Positions 55,382 through 63,807 of a stretch of DNA of 64,000 nt are shown here, piece after piece. Under the pieces are notes generated by a model that was not told the origin of the DNA, did no database searches, and was given only the letters and a program-made list of their open reading frames with translations. Numbering within the stretch: position 1 is the first letter of the stretch; every line of letters begins with the position of its first letter. Position numbers and translations under genes: made by a program. The DNA is from JAKAIY01 sp963809385 (GTDB taxonomy: Bacteria > Chloroflexota > Ktedonobacteria > Ktedonobacterales > JADMIN01), in assembly GCA_963809385.1 (NCBI GenBank), contig CAWEJL010000004.1, positions 186,001 to 250,000 of the forward strand, written 5' to 3'.

Positions 55382-55593
55382 TCCCATTCTCCTTTCGCGA
55401 TCCAGATCACTGTTCCCGTGAGCCTGGCCACTGCGCAACCCAGCTCTCGACCAGCATACCTCACCCCCAATACCGCCGTTCCTGGCGCTCAGGCGCAGAG
55501 GCGCCGCCGGGTCGAGCCCGCAGTGGCCGCTACTCTACTCATCGCATGCCCTGCGCGTTGACGCGCCTCCGCGCTGGAGCGCTCTCACCGGGT

Positions 55594-57099
55594 CTACAAG
55601 CCTGTCTGCGCAGCGATACGCCCAGATTTCACAGCCGCAACCAGCGCTTCGTAGTCCCGCTCGTTCTGGTTCGCATACTCGACGGAGAAGTCCGCGATCG
55701 CCCGGTCGAAGACATCGCCCTTGCCCATGTACGCTGCGATCGCTATCCGGTCGCTCGCGCGCGCGTGCGCGCGAGCAAGGGCTCTTGCGCACATCTGGGC
55801 ATAGAGTGTCGCGCCTGGCGCCCGCATGGTCTCTACTTCGGCGCCACCTTTCCAGTCATGGAGCTGACGCACGTAGTAGTGGCGGACATGGCCGTCAATA
55901 TCCACAACCCGTTGCCATCCGAGAAAGATGTCACTCGCCACTTGCATCAGGCGCTGGCCTACGACGACGCGCTGGCCGTGGTTGGGGTACTTGCTCTGGC
56001 CAGCGAACCGCTCCAGGACCGAGGCTTGCGCCTCTTTCGCCTGCAGGATCAAGGGGTCCTGGTCGTCACGGCCCACCATCAGCAGGATCCAGGCGCGGGT
56101 TCCGACGCTTCCAACGCCGACCACCTTGCGCGCCATGTGGACATAGCGGAACTCCTCCAATGGGTGATGCTCGCGCGCCAGCGTCCTCCGGTACGAGCTG
56201 ATCAACCGGCGCATAGATCGCTCGGTTTCCTCGGGTGTCGTACCAGGAAGAACCAGATCCTCGATCGGCACGATCAGCGGCGGGTCGCCGGTGATCCTCA
56301 GCTCGCCATCGATTTCGGCGGTCAGTTTCGAGAAGGCCCGCGTGTGGTCTCGGGTCCGCGCCTTCGCGACGTCTTGTGCGGCCTCCTTCGCTTCCTTCTT
56401 GCCCAGACGCTTCTCGCTCATCTCAGTGCGGATCAAATCAAGCACTTGCTCGATCTTCATGTGCGCATACCAGGTATCCAGGATGCCCATGCCCGCGGCC
56501 AGAAACATCCGTTCCCGGTACGTCCGGGCCACCGTCATGACGATCGCGCGCCGATCGGCTGGGGTAAACCCAAGGTCGCGACCAGCGATCTCGAAGCTTG
56601 CGGCCAGGCGCTTCACATCCCACTCCCACGGTCCAGGAAGCGTCTCGTCGAAGTCGTTGATGTCGAACATCATCTGGCGCTCAGGCGAGGCGAACGCGCC
56701 GAAGTTCGACAGGTGGGCGTCGCCGCAGAGTTGCGTGATGAGGCCGGATTGTGGGGTCGCCGCCAGGTCGGACGCCATGATCAGCGCTGCGCCCCGATAG
56801 AAAGTGAACGGCGAGACCAACATACGCCCGTAGCGGATGGGGACGAGCTCGGGTACCCGACTCTCGGCTTGCTCTTCGAGCAGCGCGATCGGGTCAGGCC
56901 GGTCCACCGCCGGCTCCCATTTCCCATGGCTTGACCTGGGCGCCTCGCGGCGAGCGGCCTTCCCCCTGGCGACCCGTTCCTCCGGGCTGAGGCGCGCGGG
57001 TATGACCGCCGCAGGCGCATGTGGGGGTATCTGCGCCTCGGTGGCTCGATTGAAGTGGCCGGCGTCACTGAAATCACTGGCGTCTCTGAGCGCGCTCAT
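55594..57099 (-). CDS. DUF2252 family protein
   Basis: 501 residues. Signatures are LVPIRYGRMLVSPFTFYRGA, LCGDAHLSNFGAFASPERQM, FDINDFDETLPGPWEWDVKR and VGVGSVGTRAWILLMVG, which together define DUF2252. GDAHxxNFG and DxNDFDE resemble the catalytic and metal-binding loops of aminoglycoside-phosphotransferase/kinase-like proteins, so a kinase-like fold is probable, but the substrate is unknown. GAGGAGG lies five bases before ATG 57099. Length is normal. No operon partner is seen. Confidence 0.92.
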   Translation of the reverse strand: MSALRDASDFSDAGHFNRATEAQIPPHAPAAVIPARLSPEERVARGKAARREAPRSSHGKWEPAVDRPDPIALLEEQAESRVPELVPIRYGRMLVSPFTFYRGAALIMASDLAATPQSGLITQLCGDAHLSNFGAFASPERQMMFDINDFDETLPGPWEWDVKRLAASFEIAGRDLGFTPADRRAIVMTVARTYRERMFLAAGMGILDTWYAHMKIEQVLDLIRTEMSEKRLGKKEAKEAAQDVAKARTRDHTRAFSKLTAEIDGELRITGDPPLIVPIEDLVLPGTTPEETERSMRRLISSYRRTLAREHHPLEEFRYVHMARKVVGVGSVGTRAWILLMVGRDDQDPLILQAKEAQASVLERFAGQSKYPNHGQRVVVGQRLMQVASDIFLGWQRVVDIDGHVRHYYVRQLHDWKGGAEVETMRAPGATLYAQMCARALARAHARASDRIAIAAYMGKGDVFDRAIADFSVEYANQNERDYEALVAAVKSGRIAAQTGL

Positions 57100-57172
57100 C
57101 GTTACCTCCTCGCTAAGCGGAGCGCATCATCCCTCCGTCCGATCCCGGGCCATCCGAACGAACGAGAAGTTC

Positions 57173-57197
57173 GCGAGGCGAGGCGAGGCGAGGCGAA
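57173..57197. repeat. 5-bp tandem repeat upstream of the DUF2252 gene
   Basis: GCGAG is repeated five times about 75 bases upstream of the DUF2252 start. Slippage could vary promoter spacing, but no promoter was identified. Confidence 0.55.
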
Positions 57198-57479
57198 GCG
57201 CTCCATCCCCAGGAGCTAAACGCTGTCCGTCGCCTGCATTCCCAGCTTCGTCGGGAGGTTGGGGGCGCAATCCGCCAAAGGCGGTGAATATACCGCCATG
57301 TCCGCCATCGGTCGAGACCGCGTGTCCATCGCGAAACGCGCCGCGCGGATGCTCTGAATTGACGCGCACGGGCATGAAGCATGCCAACACACGTGTGGAG
57401 CGATTGTGTCTCAGGCGACACACCGCAGAGATGCTCGCGACCCTCTGGACAGATGGACAGATGGACTCTGTGATGTCGA

Positions 57480-57715
57480 GGATCAGTACGTCCGCGCGAC
57501 TTGCGAAGGAAGCTCAGGCAATCGCGATGCAGATCAATAATGCCAAGAGGCTTGCCGAGTGCGAATGGTGGCTTGCGGAGATTGAACGGCTACATGGCAG
57601 CCGCGATGCAGCCTGCACAGGCTTCAAGCGGGCGCGGGCGCTCTATGTGCAAATCGAGGACCCCGACGCCGAGATTACACGCCAGCGGCTGCGCAATCTC
57701 GGCTGTGCTCCGGCG
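57480..57715 (+). pseudogene. TPR-protein C-terminal remnant
   Basis: The frame reads ARLAKEAQAIAMQINNAKRL, then AECEWWLAEIERLHGSRDAA and FKRARALYVQIEDPDAEITR, as in the last tetratricopeptide units of AfsR/SARP-like or other ATPase regulators. No start codon with a ribosome site precedes it, and the frame then runs into the antisense of the next gene. Probably the stump of a larger gene lost by deletion. The rest of 57100-57480 shows no feature except the GCGAG repeat. Confidence 0.4.
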
Positions 57716-57720
57716 CGCGC

Positions 57721-58677
57721 TCACCTCGCCGCCACGCTAACCGCCGCGCGCCGTCCTACGAACACCTGCCACGCCTGCCAGCCGTGCAGCGCCAGGCTGA
57801 GCGCCAGCATCGCCAGTGAGACGGCCAGCAGGGGCGGGAGCGCCGCGCCGATACCCGAGACGATCAACACGGTCGTGAACAGGATGTGGAAGTAGAGCGG
57901 CACGGCGGCCAGCGCCAGCCCGCGCGCCTCCAGCGGCTCCGCCAGCTTCCACCCCGCCGCCTTCGCCCTCCCCTCTCCTCGCGGGAGAGGGGCCGGGGGT
58001 GAGGTCACCACACCCGCCACCACCACCGCCAGGCCCAGGCCGACGACCAGCGCCACCGGCAGCAGCGGGATCGCGCCCGGCGTCTTGTCGTAGCGCGACA
58101 CCAGCTCATCCAGCCCCGCCAGAATCACCAGCGACCCGACATACGCGCCGACCAGCGCCAGCGGGCCGCGCCAGCCGGGCCGCGTAGTCAGCGGACGCGC
58201 CAGCCAGAACAGCGCCGACGCCGAGCAGAGCACGATGAACCAGGCGTAGAAATTCGCCCACGGCACGCCATACCACTGGTCCATCAGCCCGATCACATTC
58301 CAGTGCCACATATCCTGGCGGATCGCCACCGCGTCCATCGAGAAGTCAATCGTCAGGCCCAGCAGCGCCACCAGCGCCGGAGCCGCCCAGCGCGGCAGCC
58401 GCGCGCCATCGGCGAAGCTCATCGCGGTGTAGAGGATCACGCCCCAGTCCACGCCAATGCACAGCGGCACATCGTGGAGCATCACCAGGAACTGGCCGTA
58501 GCGGTAGGCGTGGAATTGGATGATGGTCAGCGTCTCCAGCGTCACGCCATACGCCACGCCCATGCCCAGCTCCAGCAGCCGCGCCCGCCGCAGCGGCCCC
58601 AACCCCCAGGCGTGCCACGCGCACAGCCCCAGGCCCGCGTACGCCAGTAGCTCGAAGATCACCTTCGTCAGCGTCAT
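57721..58677 (-). CDS. Carotenoid biosynthesis protein-like (DUF422/CruF-type) membrane protein
   Basis: 318 residues with about eight hydrophobic helices. DWGVILYTAMSFADGARLPR, LLGLTIDFSMDAVAIRQDMW and GVPWANFYAWFIVLCSASAL correspond to conserved segments of DUF422/CruF (D..P.A...G.W.W...G...G.P..N..GW). CruF hydrates carotene ends, but the assignment to carotenoid metabolism is by family only. Between helices the sequence TSPPAPLPRGEGR is encoded by an inserted intergenic-type repeat. GGAGG precedes ATG 58677. It lies downstream of the F420-type flavoprotein on the same strand. Confidence 0.7.
   Translation of the reverse strand: MTLTKVIFELLAYAGLGLCAWHAWGLGPLRRARLLELGMGVAYGVTLETLTIIQFHAYRYGQFLVMLHDVPLCIGVDWGVILYTAMSFADGARLPRWAAPALVALLGLTIDFSMDAVAIRQDMWHWNVIGLMDQWYGVPWANFYAWFIVLCSASALFWLARPLTTRPGWRGPLALVGAYVGSLVILAGLDELVSRYDKTPGAIPLLPVALVVGLGLAVVVAGVVTSPPAPLPRGEGRAKAAGWKLAEPLEARGLALAAVPLYFHILFTTVLIVSGIGAALPPLLAVSLAMLALSLALHGWQAWQVFVGRRAAVSVAAR
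57961..58013. repeat. SPPAPLPRGEG-coding repeat inside the DUF422-like gene
   Basis: CTCCCCTCTCC...GGAGAGGGGCCGGGGGTGAG is a GC-rich dyad of the common type that encodes S-P-P-A-P-L-x-x-G-E. A related copy lies at 59957-60013 outside genes. The gene frame is kept, adding roughly 13-18 residues in a loop. Confidence 0.7.
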
Positions 58678-58775
58678 CGCCCCTCCACCTCAGCGCCTAT
58701 GCCGCGCGGCCCATCCCCACAGTCCAACCCTATCAGCCGCGCGCCCGCTCCACTATATACTACGCCTGCTATCGC

Positions 58776-59888
58776 TCAGTCCCAGCGGGCGACTAGCTCA
58801 TCCACCGGACGGTGGGGGCGGCGCTTGGGGTCGCGCGCGGCGTAGCCGACGGGGATCAGCGCGTGCGGAATGAGGCTGGCGTCCAGGTCCAGCGCGGCGC
58901 GCGCGGCGTCGGGGCTAAACAGCGGCGCGCACATCCAGCCGGTATCCAGCCCGATGGCGTAGGCCGCGAGCAGCATGTTCTGGACCGCCGCGCCCAGGCT
59001 CTGGATCGCCATCACCTCCTCGGCGCGCTGGCGCTCCGGGTCGGGGTAGCGGTCGAGGTCATCAAGATAGAGGCAGGCCAGAATCAGCGCCGGGGCCTCG
59101 CGGATGCGCGCGCGCGACTTCGCCAGCCGCAGGTCAATCGTCGCGTCTGGCTGCCCGTCCTGCGCCAGGATCGCCCGCCAGTCGCCGCCCATCGCCGCCG
59201 CCAGCCGCTCCTTCGGCTCCGGGCGCGTCAGCACGACGAAGCGCCACGGCTGCCGCCCGTGCGGCGAGGGAGCCCAGCGCGCCGCCTCCAGCATCTCCTC
59301 CAGCGCCGCGCGCGGGACCTCTCGCTCCTGGAACGCGCGCACCGAGCGCCGCCCGCGCGCCAGCGGCGGGAAGTCCGCCCCGCGCCCGGCCCGCAGCCAC
59401 TCGCTGGCCACCGCGCCGTCCGCCTCACCCGCCAGCGCTGGCCCCCACACGGTGATTTCCGTCGCCGTCAGCGCGATCAGCGGCGCATCCTCCAGCGCCA
59501 TCGCCCGGTACTGCGGGTAGCGCGCGCGCAAGAGCGGCAGCCCCGCCGTGTGCGCCGCGCTCCCCGGCTCCGCGATCTCCGCCCGCGCATGGATCAGCAG
59601 GTAGCCCAGCCGCGACCAGTCATCGTCGTAGCGGTCAATCAGCAGCGCCGCCTCAGGCCGCGCCAGGATATCGCGCACACGCCCTAGCGCGCGGACCTCC
59701 GCCATCTTCGGCTTCTCGTCCAGCGCGATGAAAAAGCGCGCCGCGCCGCCCGCGCCACCCCCGTCGAAGGCGTAGCAGACCGGGACGGCGCGCGGCCTGC
59801 CCGCCGCGTCCGCCGTCGCCAGCCGCCCCGCGCGGCATTCCGCCGCAAACACGGCCTCAGCGGCGCTCAACGCAACGCGACCAGACAT
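58776..59888 (-). CDS. PPOX-class F420-type enzyme fused to FbiB C-terminal-like nitroreductase
   Basis: 370 residues from ATG 59888 (GAGAGG nine bases upstream). The first half (AAECRAGRLATADAAGRPRA, then VPVCYAFDGG and YDDDWSRLGYLLIHARAEI) fits the PPOX-class, probable F420-dependent family (TIGR03668 type). The second half (RRSVRAFQEREVPRAALEEM, AARWAPSPHGRQPWRFVVLT, ACLYLDDLDRYPDPERQRAE, IGLDTGWMCAPLFSPDAARA) matches the FMN nitroreductase domain of FbiB, which reduces dehydro-F420-0. The fusion suggests a link to F420 synthesis or use. Other F420 genes are not in the window. Confidence 0.82.
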   Translation of the reverse strand: MSGRVALSAAEAVFAAECRAGRLATADAAGRPRAVPVCYAFDGGGAGGAARFFIALDEKPKMAEVRALGRVRDILARPEAALLIDRYDDDWSRLGYLLIHARAEIAEPGSAAHTAGLPLLRARYPQYRAMALEDAPLIALTATEITVWGPALAGEADGAVASEWLRAGRGADFPPLARGRRSVRAFQEREVPRAALEEMLEAARWAPSPHGRQPWRFVVLTRPEPKERLAAAMGGDWRAILAQDGQPDATIDLRLAKSRARIREAPALILACLYLDDLDRYPDPERQRAEEVMAIQSLGAAVQNMLLAAYAIGLDTGWMCAPLFSPDAARAALDLDASLIPHALIPVGYAARDPKRRPHRPVDELVARWD

Positions 59889-59956
59889 CAGGGGAAACCT
59901 CTCATAGCGCCGCATGTGGCGAAAATACAGGAATCGTCGGACGCCAGGCGCCCGCC

Positions 59957-60013
59957 CGATGGCGACCCCTCTCGCCGCGAAGCGTCCAGGGAGAGGGGGC
60001 AGGGGGTGAGGTC
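59957..60013. repeat. Second copy of the SPPAPL-type repeat
   Basis: CGACCCCTCTCGCCGCGAAG...AGGGAGAGGGGGCAGGGGGTGAGG repeats the dyad found at 57961-58013, in the gap between the crotonase stop and the flavoprotein start. Confidence 0.65.
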
Positions 60014-60028
60014 CGCGCCAGACAAGCG

Positions 60029-60841
60029 TTAGATATCACCCGCGTCGCCGTGGCGGCCATGCCCAGCGGCGAAGCGGCGCGCGCCCTCCACTGACTCGCC
60101 AGAGCGCAGCGCATCCTGGCCACGGCGCGTCTCGTTCGCCAGCGCCGCATCCCACGGCAGCGACCACTGCTCGTAGACCGACAGACGGTCAGAACGCAGC
60201 CCGCGCTGCGGGAAGCGGGCGAGATCGTCCGCGAGCGCCAGCGCCGCGGCCAGCGCCTCCCCAGGTTGGGTGAGACGGTTGGCGAGGCCCATGCTCAGCG
60301 CCTCCTGCCCGGAGACGCCGCGACCGGTGAGGATCAGGTCCAGCGCGTGGCTCTGCCCGATCAGGCGCGGCAGGCGGATCGTGCCGCCATCCACCAGCGG
60401 GACGCCCCAGCGGCGGTTATACACCCCAAAGACTGCGTTCTCAGCCGCCACGCGCAGATCACACCAGAGCGCGACTTCGAGCCCACCCGCGACGGCATAA
60501 CCCTCGATCGCGGCGATGACCGGCTTGGAGAGCAGCATCCGCGTGACGCCCAGCGGTCCGTCGCCATCGTCGCGCACGCGCGGCGCCTCCGCGCCATCCG
60601 CGGCGACCGATTTGAGGTCGAAGCCTGAGCAGAAGGTTCCCGCGCTGCCGCACAGAACCGCGACCGCCAGCGTGTCATCGCGGTCGAAATCGCGAAACGC
60701 CTGGGCCAATGCGGCCGCCGCCGGCGCGTCGAGCGCGTTTCTCACCTCTGGACGGTTGATAGTGACGGCAAGGGTGGTTCCCCGCCGCTCGGTCAGGATC
60801 GCGCGCCTGCCGTCACTATCCGCGCTCGCTTCGCGTGACAT
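60029..60841 (-). CDS. Enoyl-CoA hydratase/isomerase family protein (crotonase)
   Basis: 270 residues. LAVTINRPEVRNALDAPAAA, VAVLCGSAGTFCSGFDLKSV (oxyanion-hole segment with F-C-S-G-F-D-L), KPVIAAIEGYAVAGGLEVAL and CDLRVAAENAVFGVYNRRWG define the crotonase fold. The Glu usually required in the second catalytic position is not obvious (VPLVDGGTIRLPRLIG), so the exact reaction is unclear. GGGAGG is five bases before ATG 60841. It follows fabG by 21 bases on the same strand, indicating one operon. Confidence 0.9.
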   Translation of the reverse strand: MSREASADSDGRRAILTERRGTTLAVTINRPEVRNALDAPAAAALAQAFRDFDRDDTLAVAVLCGSAGTFCSGFDLKSVAADGAEAPRVRDDGDGPLGVTRMLLSKPVIAAIEGYAVAGGLEVALWCDLRVAAENAVFGVYNRRWGVPLVDGGTIRLPRLIGQSHALDLILTGRGVSGQEALSMGLANRLTQPGEALAAALALADDLARFPQRGLRSDRLSVYEQWSLPWDAALANETRRGQDALRSGESVEGARRFAAGHGRHGDAGDI

Positions 60842-60862
60842 AAGGGCCTCCCTCCCGGCGCC

Positions 60863-61633
60863 TCAATGCATGCTGATGCCGCCATCCACGGCGATCGTCT
60901 GCCCGGTGATGTAGCCGGCCTCCGGCGAGCAGAGGAAGCCAATCAGCGCCGCGACCTCTTCCGCCGTGCCAAAGCGCTTGAGCGGTGTCAGGTCCAGATA
61001 ATACTTCCGCAGCTCGTCGCCCACCGCCGAGGTCAGCTCAGTCGGGATGAAGCCCGGCGCCACGGCGTTAGCGGTGATGCTCCGGCTGCCCACCTCGCGC
61101 GCGGTGGACTTGGTGAGCGCGACCATGCCAGCCTTCGAGGCGGAATAGTTCGCCTGGCCCGCCTGGCCCATCAGGCCGGAGATCGAAGCGACGTTGATGA
61201 TCCGCCCCCAGCGCGCGCGCAGCATCGTCCGCAGCGCCGCGCGCGTGCAGAGGAAGGCCGAGCGCAGGTTCGCCGCCAGCACGCCATCGAACTCTTCCAG
61301 CTTCATCTGCAAGATCAGCCGGTCGCGGGTGGTCCCGGCGTTGTTGACCAGGATCGTCGCCGGCCCAAGCTCCGCTTCCACGCGCTGGAACAGCCGCGCC
61401 ACGTCCTCCTCCAGGCTGACATCGGCCTGGACGGCGATCGCGCGACGGCCCAGCGCGACGATCTCCGCCCGCGCCTGCTCAGCGCCCTCCGCATCGCTGC
61501 GATAGTTGATCGCGACATCCGCGCCCATCCGCGCCAGCGTGAGCGCCGTCGCGCGCCCGATGCCCCGGCTGCTGCCCGTCACCACCGCGATCCGTCCCGC
61601 GAGCGGCGCTGTCCGCGTCTGCTCAGCCTCCAC
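60863..61633 (-). CDS. fabG: 3-oxoacyl-ACP reductase FabG-like SDR
   Basis: NADPH-dependent reduction of 3-oxoacyl-ACP or -CoA. 256 residues from GTG 61633, chosen because GAGGAG lies eight bases upstream (GTG 61669 gives 12 more residues). The cofactor motif is IAVVTGSSRGIGRATALTLA, with NNAGTTRD, the catalytic Ser in NVASISGLMGQ and YSASK, and PGFIPTEL. GYITGQTIAVDGGISMH is the usual FabG end. With the crotonase below it may act in a fatty-acid-like pathway. Confidence 0.88.
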   Translation of the reverse strand: MEAEQTRTAPLAGRIAVVTGSSRGIGRATALTLARMGADVAINYRSDAEGAEQARAEIVALGRRAIAVQADVSLEEDVARLFQRVEAELGPATILVNNAGTTRDRLILQMKLEEFDGVLAANLRSAFLCTRAALRTMLRARWGRIINVASISGLMGQAGQANYSASKAGMVALTKSTAREVGSRSITANAVAPGFIPTELTSAVGDELRKYYLDLTPLKRFGTAEEVAALIGFLCSPEAGYITGQTIAVDGGISMH

Positions 61634-61786
61634 CGTCTGTTTCTCCTCGATGTTCGCCGGACGCCCCACCCGCTGCGAGGCGTCAGCCCTGCTACATTGC
61701 CGTCAAGTATCGCACGCGCCCCGCCCGCACGGGCGGGATTCGCCGCCGCCAGGCGCCTTTCGGCGCAGGTTTACCCGCCAGCCGCT

Positions 61787-61812
61787 CCGTGCGCCGGCCA
61801 TTCATGGCCGCG
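61787..61812. repeat. Copy of the palindromic interspersed element
   Basis: CCGTGCGCCGGCCATTCATG followed by GCCGCG, in the fabG-galU gap, close to the copies near 48731 and 54665. Confidence 0.65.
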
Positions 61813-61826
61813 AACCTTGCCCCCGC

Positions 61827-62699
61827 TCAATCGAGCTTGAGTGATTTCAGGTATGCGATAACCCCTGGCGCCAGGTCGGGCCGCTTTAGCGAGAAGGCTA
61901 GCGAGGTTGTCAACAGGCCCACTGGGTCCCCGGTATCATAGCGCACGCCCTCGAACTCGTAGGCCAGCACCGGCTCCGTGCGCATCAGGTCACGTATGCC
62001 GTCGGTCAGCTGGATCTCGCCGCCCGCGCCGGGCCGCGTCCGCTCCAGCGCGGGGAAGATACCCGGCGTCAGCACGTAGCGTCCGATGATGATCAGGTTC
62101 GAGGGGGCCGTGTCGCGCGCTGGCTTTTCCACCAGGTCCGTCACGCGGCTCGTCCGCCCGTCCAGCCGCTCACCCAGCGCCACCACGCCATAGCGCGAGA
62201 CTTCTTCGGGCGGCACACGCATCACCGCCAGCACACTGCCGCCGTAGCGCTCGTGCGCGCGGATCAGCTGCGCCAGGCATGGGTCGTCGCCATTATCCAC
62301 CAAATCGTCACCGAGCAGCACACCAAATGGCTCGTCGCCGACCGCCGGGCGCGCGGTTAGCACGGCGTGGCCCAGGCCAAGCGCGCGCCGCTGCCGCACG
62401 AAGGTGAGCGCCGCCATCTCCTCGGCGCGCTCTAACGCCGCGATCTTGTCGAGCGCGCCCTTGCGCCGCAGCGCCTCAACCAACTCTGGCGCCTCGTCAA
62501 AGTGGTCCTCGATCGCGCGCTTCGTCCGGCTGGTCACAATCGTCACCTGCCGCGCGCCCGATGCCACCGCCTCCTCGACGATATACTGGATCGCCGGCTT
62601 GTCGGCCAGCGGCAGCATCTCCTTCGGCACGACCTTCGTGGCGGGCAGCACGCGCGTACCGAGCCCCGCCGCTGGTATCACCGCCTTGCGAACGGTCAT
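61827..62699 (-). CDS. galU: UTP-glucose-1-phosphate uridylyltransferase
   Basis: Forms UDP-glucose from UTP and glucose 1-phosphate. 290 residues: VIPAAGLGTRVLPATKVVPK then EMLPLADKPAIQYIVEEAV is the GalU nucleotide-binding signature; GVLLGDDLVD holds the metal-binding Asp, and DLVEKPARDTAPSNLIIIGR and GEIQLTDGIRDLMRTEPVLA continue the family pattern. Length is normal for GalU. No clear ribosome site. UDP-glucose serves glycan and lipid synthesis. Confidence 0.95.
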   Translation of the reverse strand: MTVRKAVIPAAGLGTRVLPATKVVPKEMLPLADKPAIQYIVEEAVASGARQVTIVTSRTKRAIEDHFDEAPELVEALRRKGALDKIAALERAEEMAALTFVRQRRALGLGHAVLTARPAVGDEPFGVLLGDDLVDNGDDPCLAQLIRAHERYGGSVLAVMRVPPEEVSRYGVVALGERLDGRTSRVTDLVEKPARDTAPSNLIIIGRYVLTPGIFPALERTRPGAGGEIQLTDGIRDLMRTEPVLAYEFEGVRYDTGDPVGLLTTSLAFSLKRPDLAPGVIAYLKSLKLD

Positions 62700-63008
62700 A
62701 TTTCGCTCTATTTCTCCACTTGAGCCGCCGTTTCCCGCTCAGGGCCGCTCTGATAGTGTTCTGAGGCGAGACGTGCGCGACATGCGCGGGCCTCTATTCG
62801 TTTAGTATATGCGGCGCTTGCGCGCCACCTTCGCGACGCGTATGGCCACCCGCGAACTCTCTGCGATAGTGTATCATGCGCGCGCTACACGAACCGGCGC
62901 CCAGCGCTGGCGTCAGGCGGAATCAGGCGCGGACGTGATAGGGTAACAGTGGCACAAGGGTATGGATGAGCGCGCGCGGTGGCGCCGGAGAAGAAGGGAT
63001 GGCGCGAA
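62700..63008. other. Divergent region, galU / membrane protein
   Basis: About 309 bases. TATACT occurs on the minus strand near 62806-62811 and could be a galU -10 box, though no -35 is clear. No gene is supported. Confidence 0.4.
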
Positions 63009-63800
63009 ATGGCGATGAGTGACGCTCCCGAGCGCGCCGCGCTGGGGGGCAAAGGACGCTGGCTACAACTGGGTCTTCTCTCGGCGACAACGGTCGCGCC
63101 GCTGATCGCGCGCTGGCGCAGCCTGCGCGAGGATGATCGCGCGCAAGCCATGCGCGAGCGCGCTGAGGCCATGCGCGAGCGCGCCAGCGCCCGCTTCTCT
63201 AGCGCCGCCCAGGCCGCGCAGTCGTTCCAGCAGTCGCTCCAGCAGTCGCTCCATCGGGAAGACTTGCGCAACGGCCTGCGGCAGGCCGGTCAGGTGACGG
63301 CGGACGCTCGCGAGCGGCTGGCGCTGCTGGCGCCCAGCGCGGCCTCGGATGAAGCCAGCCGCCGCCGGGCTGTGCGCGCATCGCTCTGGCTGGCGGGCGT
63401 GAGCGCCGGGCTGATCGCCGCTGGCGCCATCACCTACATCGTCATCCGCAACCGCGCCCTGGCCCGCGCCGAGAATGATACGCTCGTCGAACTCTCCCTC
63501 GACCACCTCGCGGGCGGCCCGCCTACCGCGCCCGCGCCCAGCGAGCGCCCCATCACCGAGGCGCCGCCGTCGCGGGAGCCGGGCCTCGCGCCACCTCCCG
63601 CCTTCTCGGATGAGGACGGGGATGGCGCCGCCTGGGTGGGTGACATTTACACCCGCGCCTATACCTCGCTGGACGCGCTCGATGCGCTCGACGGCGCCGC
63701 CCTGCCCGACCACGACCGTCGCATCTACTTCGCCTCCGAGGAGCAGGCGCGCGCCGCCGGCTACCACCGCGCTGGCGAAGCCCCCGCCGAGCGCGAGTAG
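63009..63800 (+). CDS. Membrane-anchored hypothetical protein
   Basis: 263 residues from ATG 63009; ATG 63015 or GTG 62979 are possible. An Arg/Glu/Ala-rich helical stretch (RERAEAMRERASARFSSAAQ, QQSLQQSLHREDLRNGLRQA) may form a coiled coil. One transmembrane helix follows (SLWLAGVSAGLIAAGAITYI, about residues 115-137), then a Pro/Glu/Asp-rich tail. The C-terminal YFASEEQARAAGYHRAGEAP resembles the Ada/SRAP-type metal-binding-like 'E-A-x-x-A-G-Y/F-R' repeat. No name can be given. It ends seven bases before the next start. Confidence 0.65.
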   Translation: MAMSDAPERAALGGKGRWLQLGLLSATTVAPLIARWRSLREDDRAQAMRERAEAMRERASARFSSAAQAAQSFQQSLQQSLHREDLRNGLRQAGQVTADARERLALLAPSAASDEASRRRAVRASLWLAGVSAGLIAAGAITYIVIRNRALARAENDTLVELSLDHLAGGPPTAPAPSERPITEAPPSREPGLAPPPAFSDEDGDGAAWVGDIYTRAYTSLDALDALDGAALPDHDRRIYFASEEQARAAGYHRAGEAPAERE

Positions 63801-63807
63801 GCGCGCC

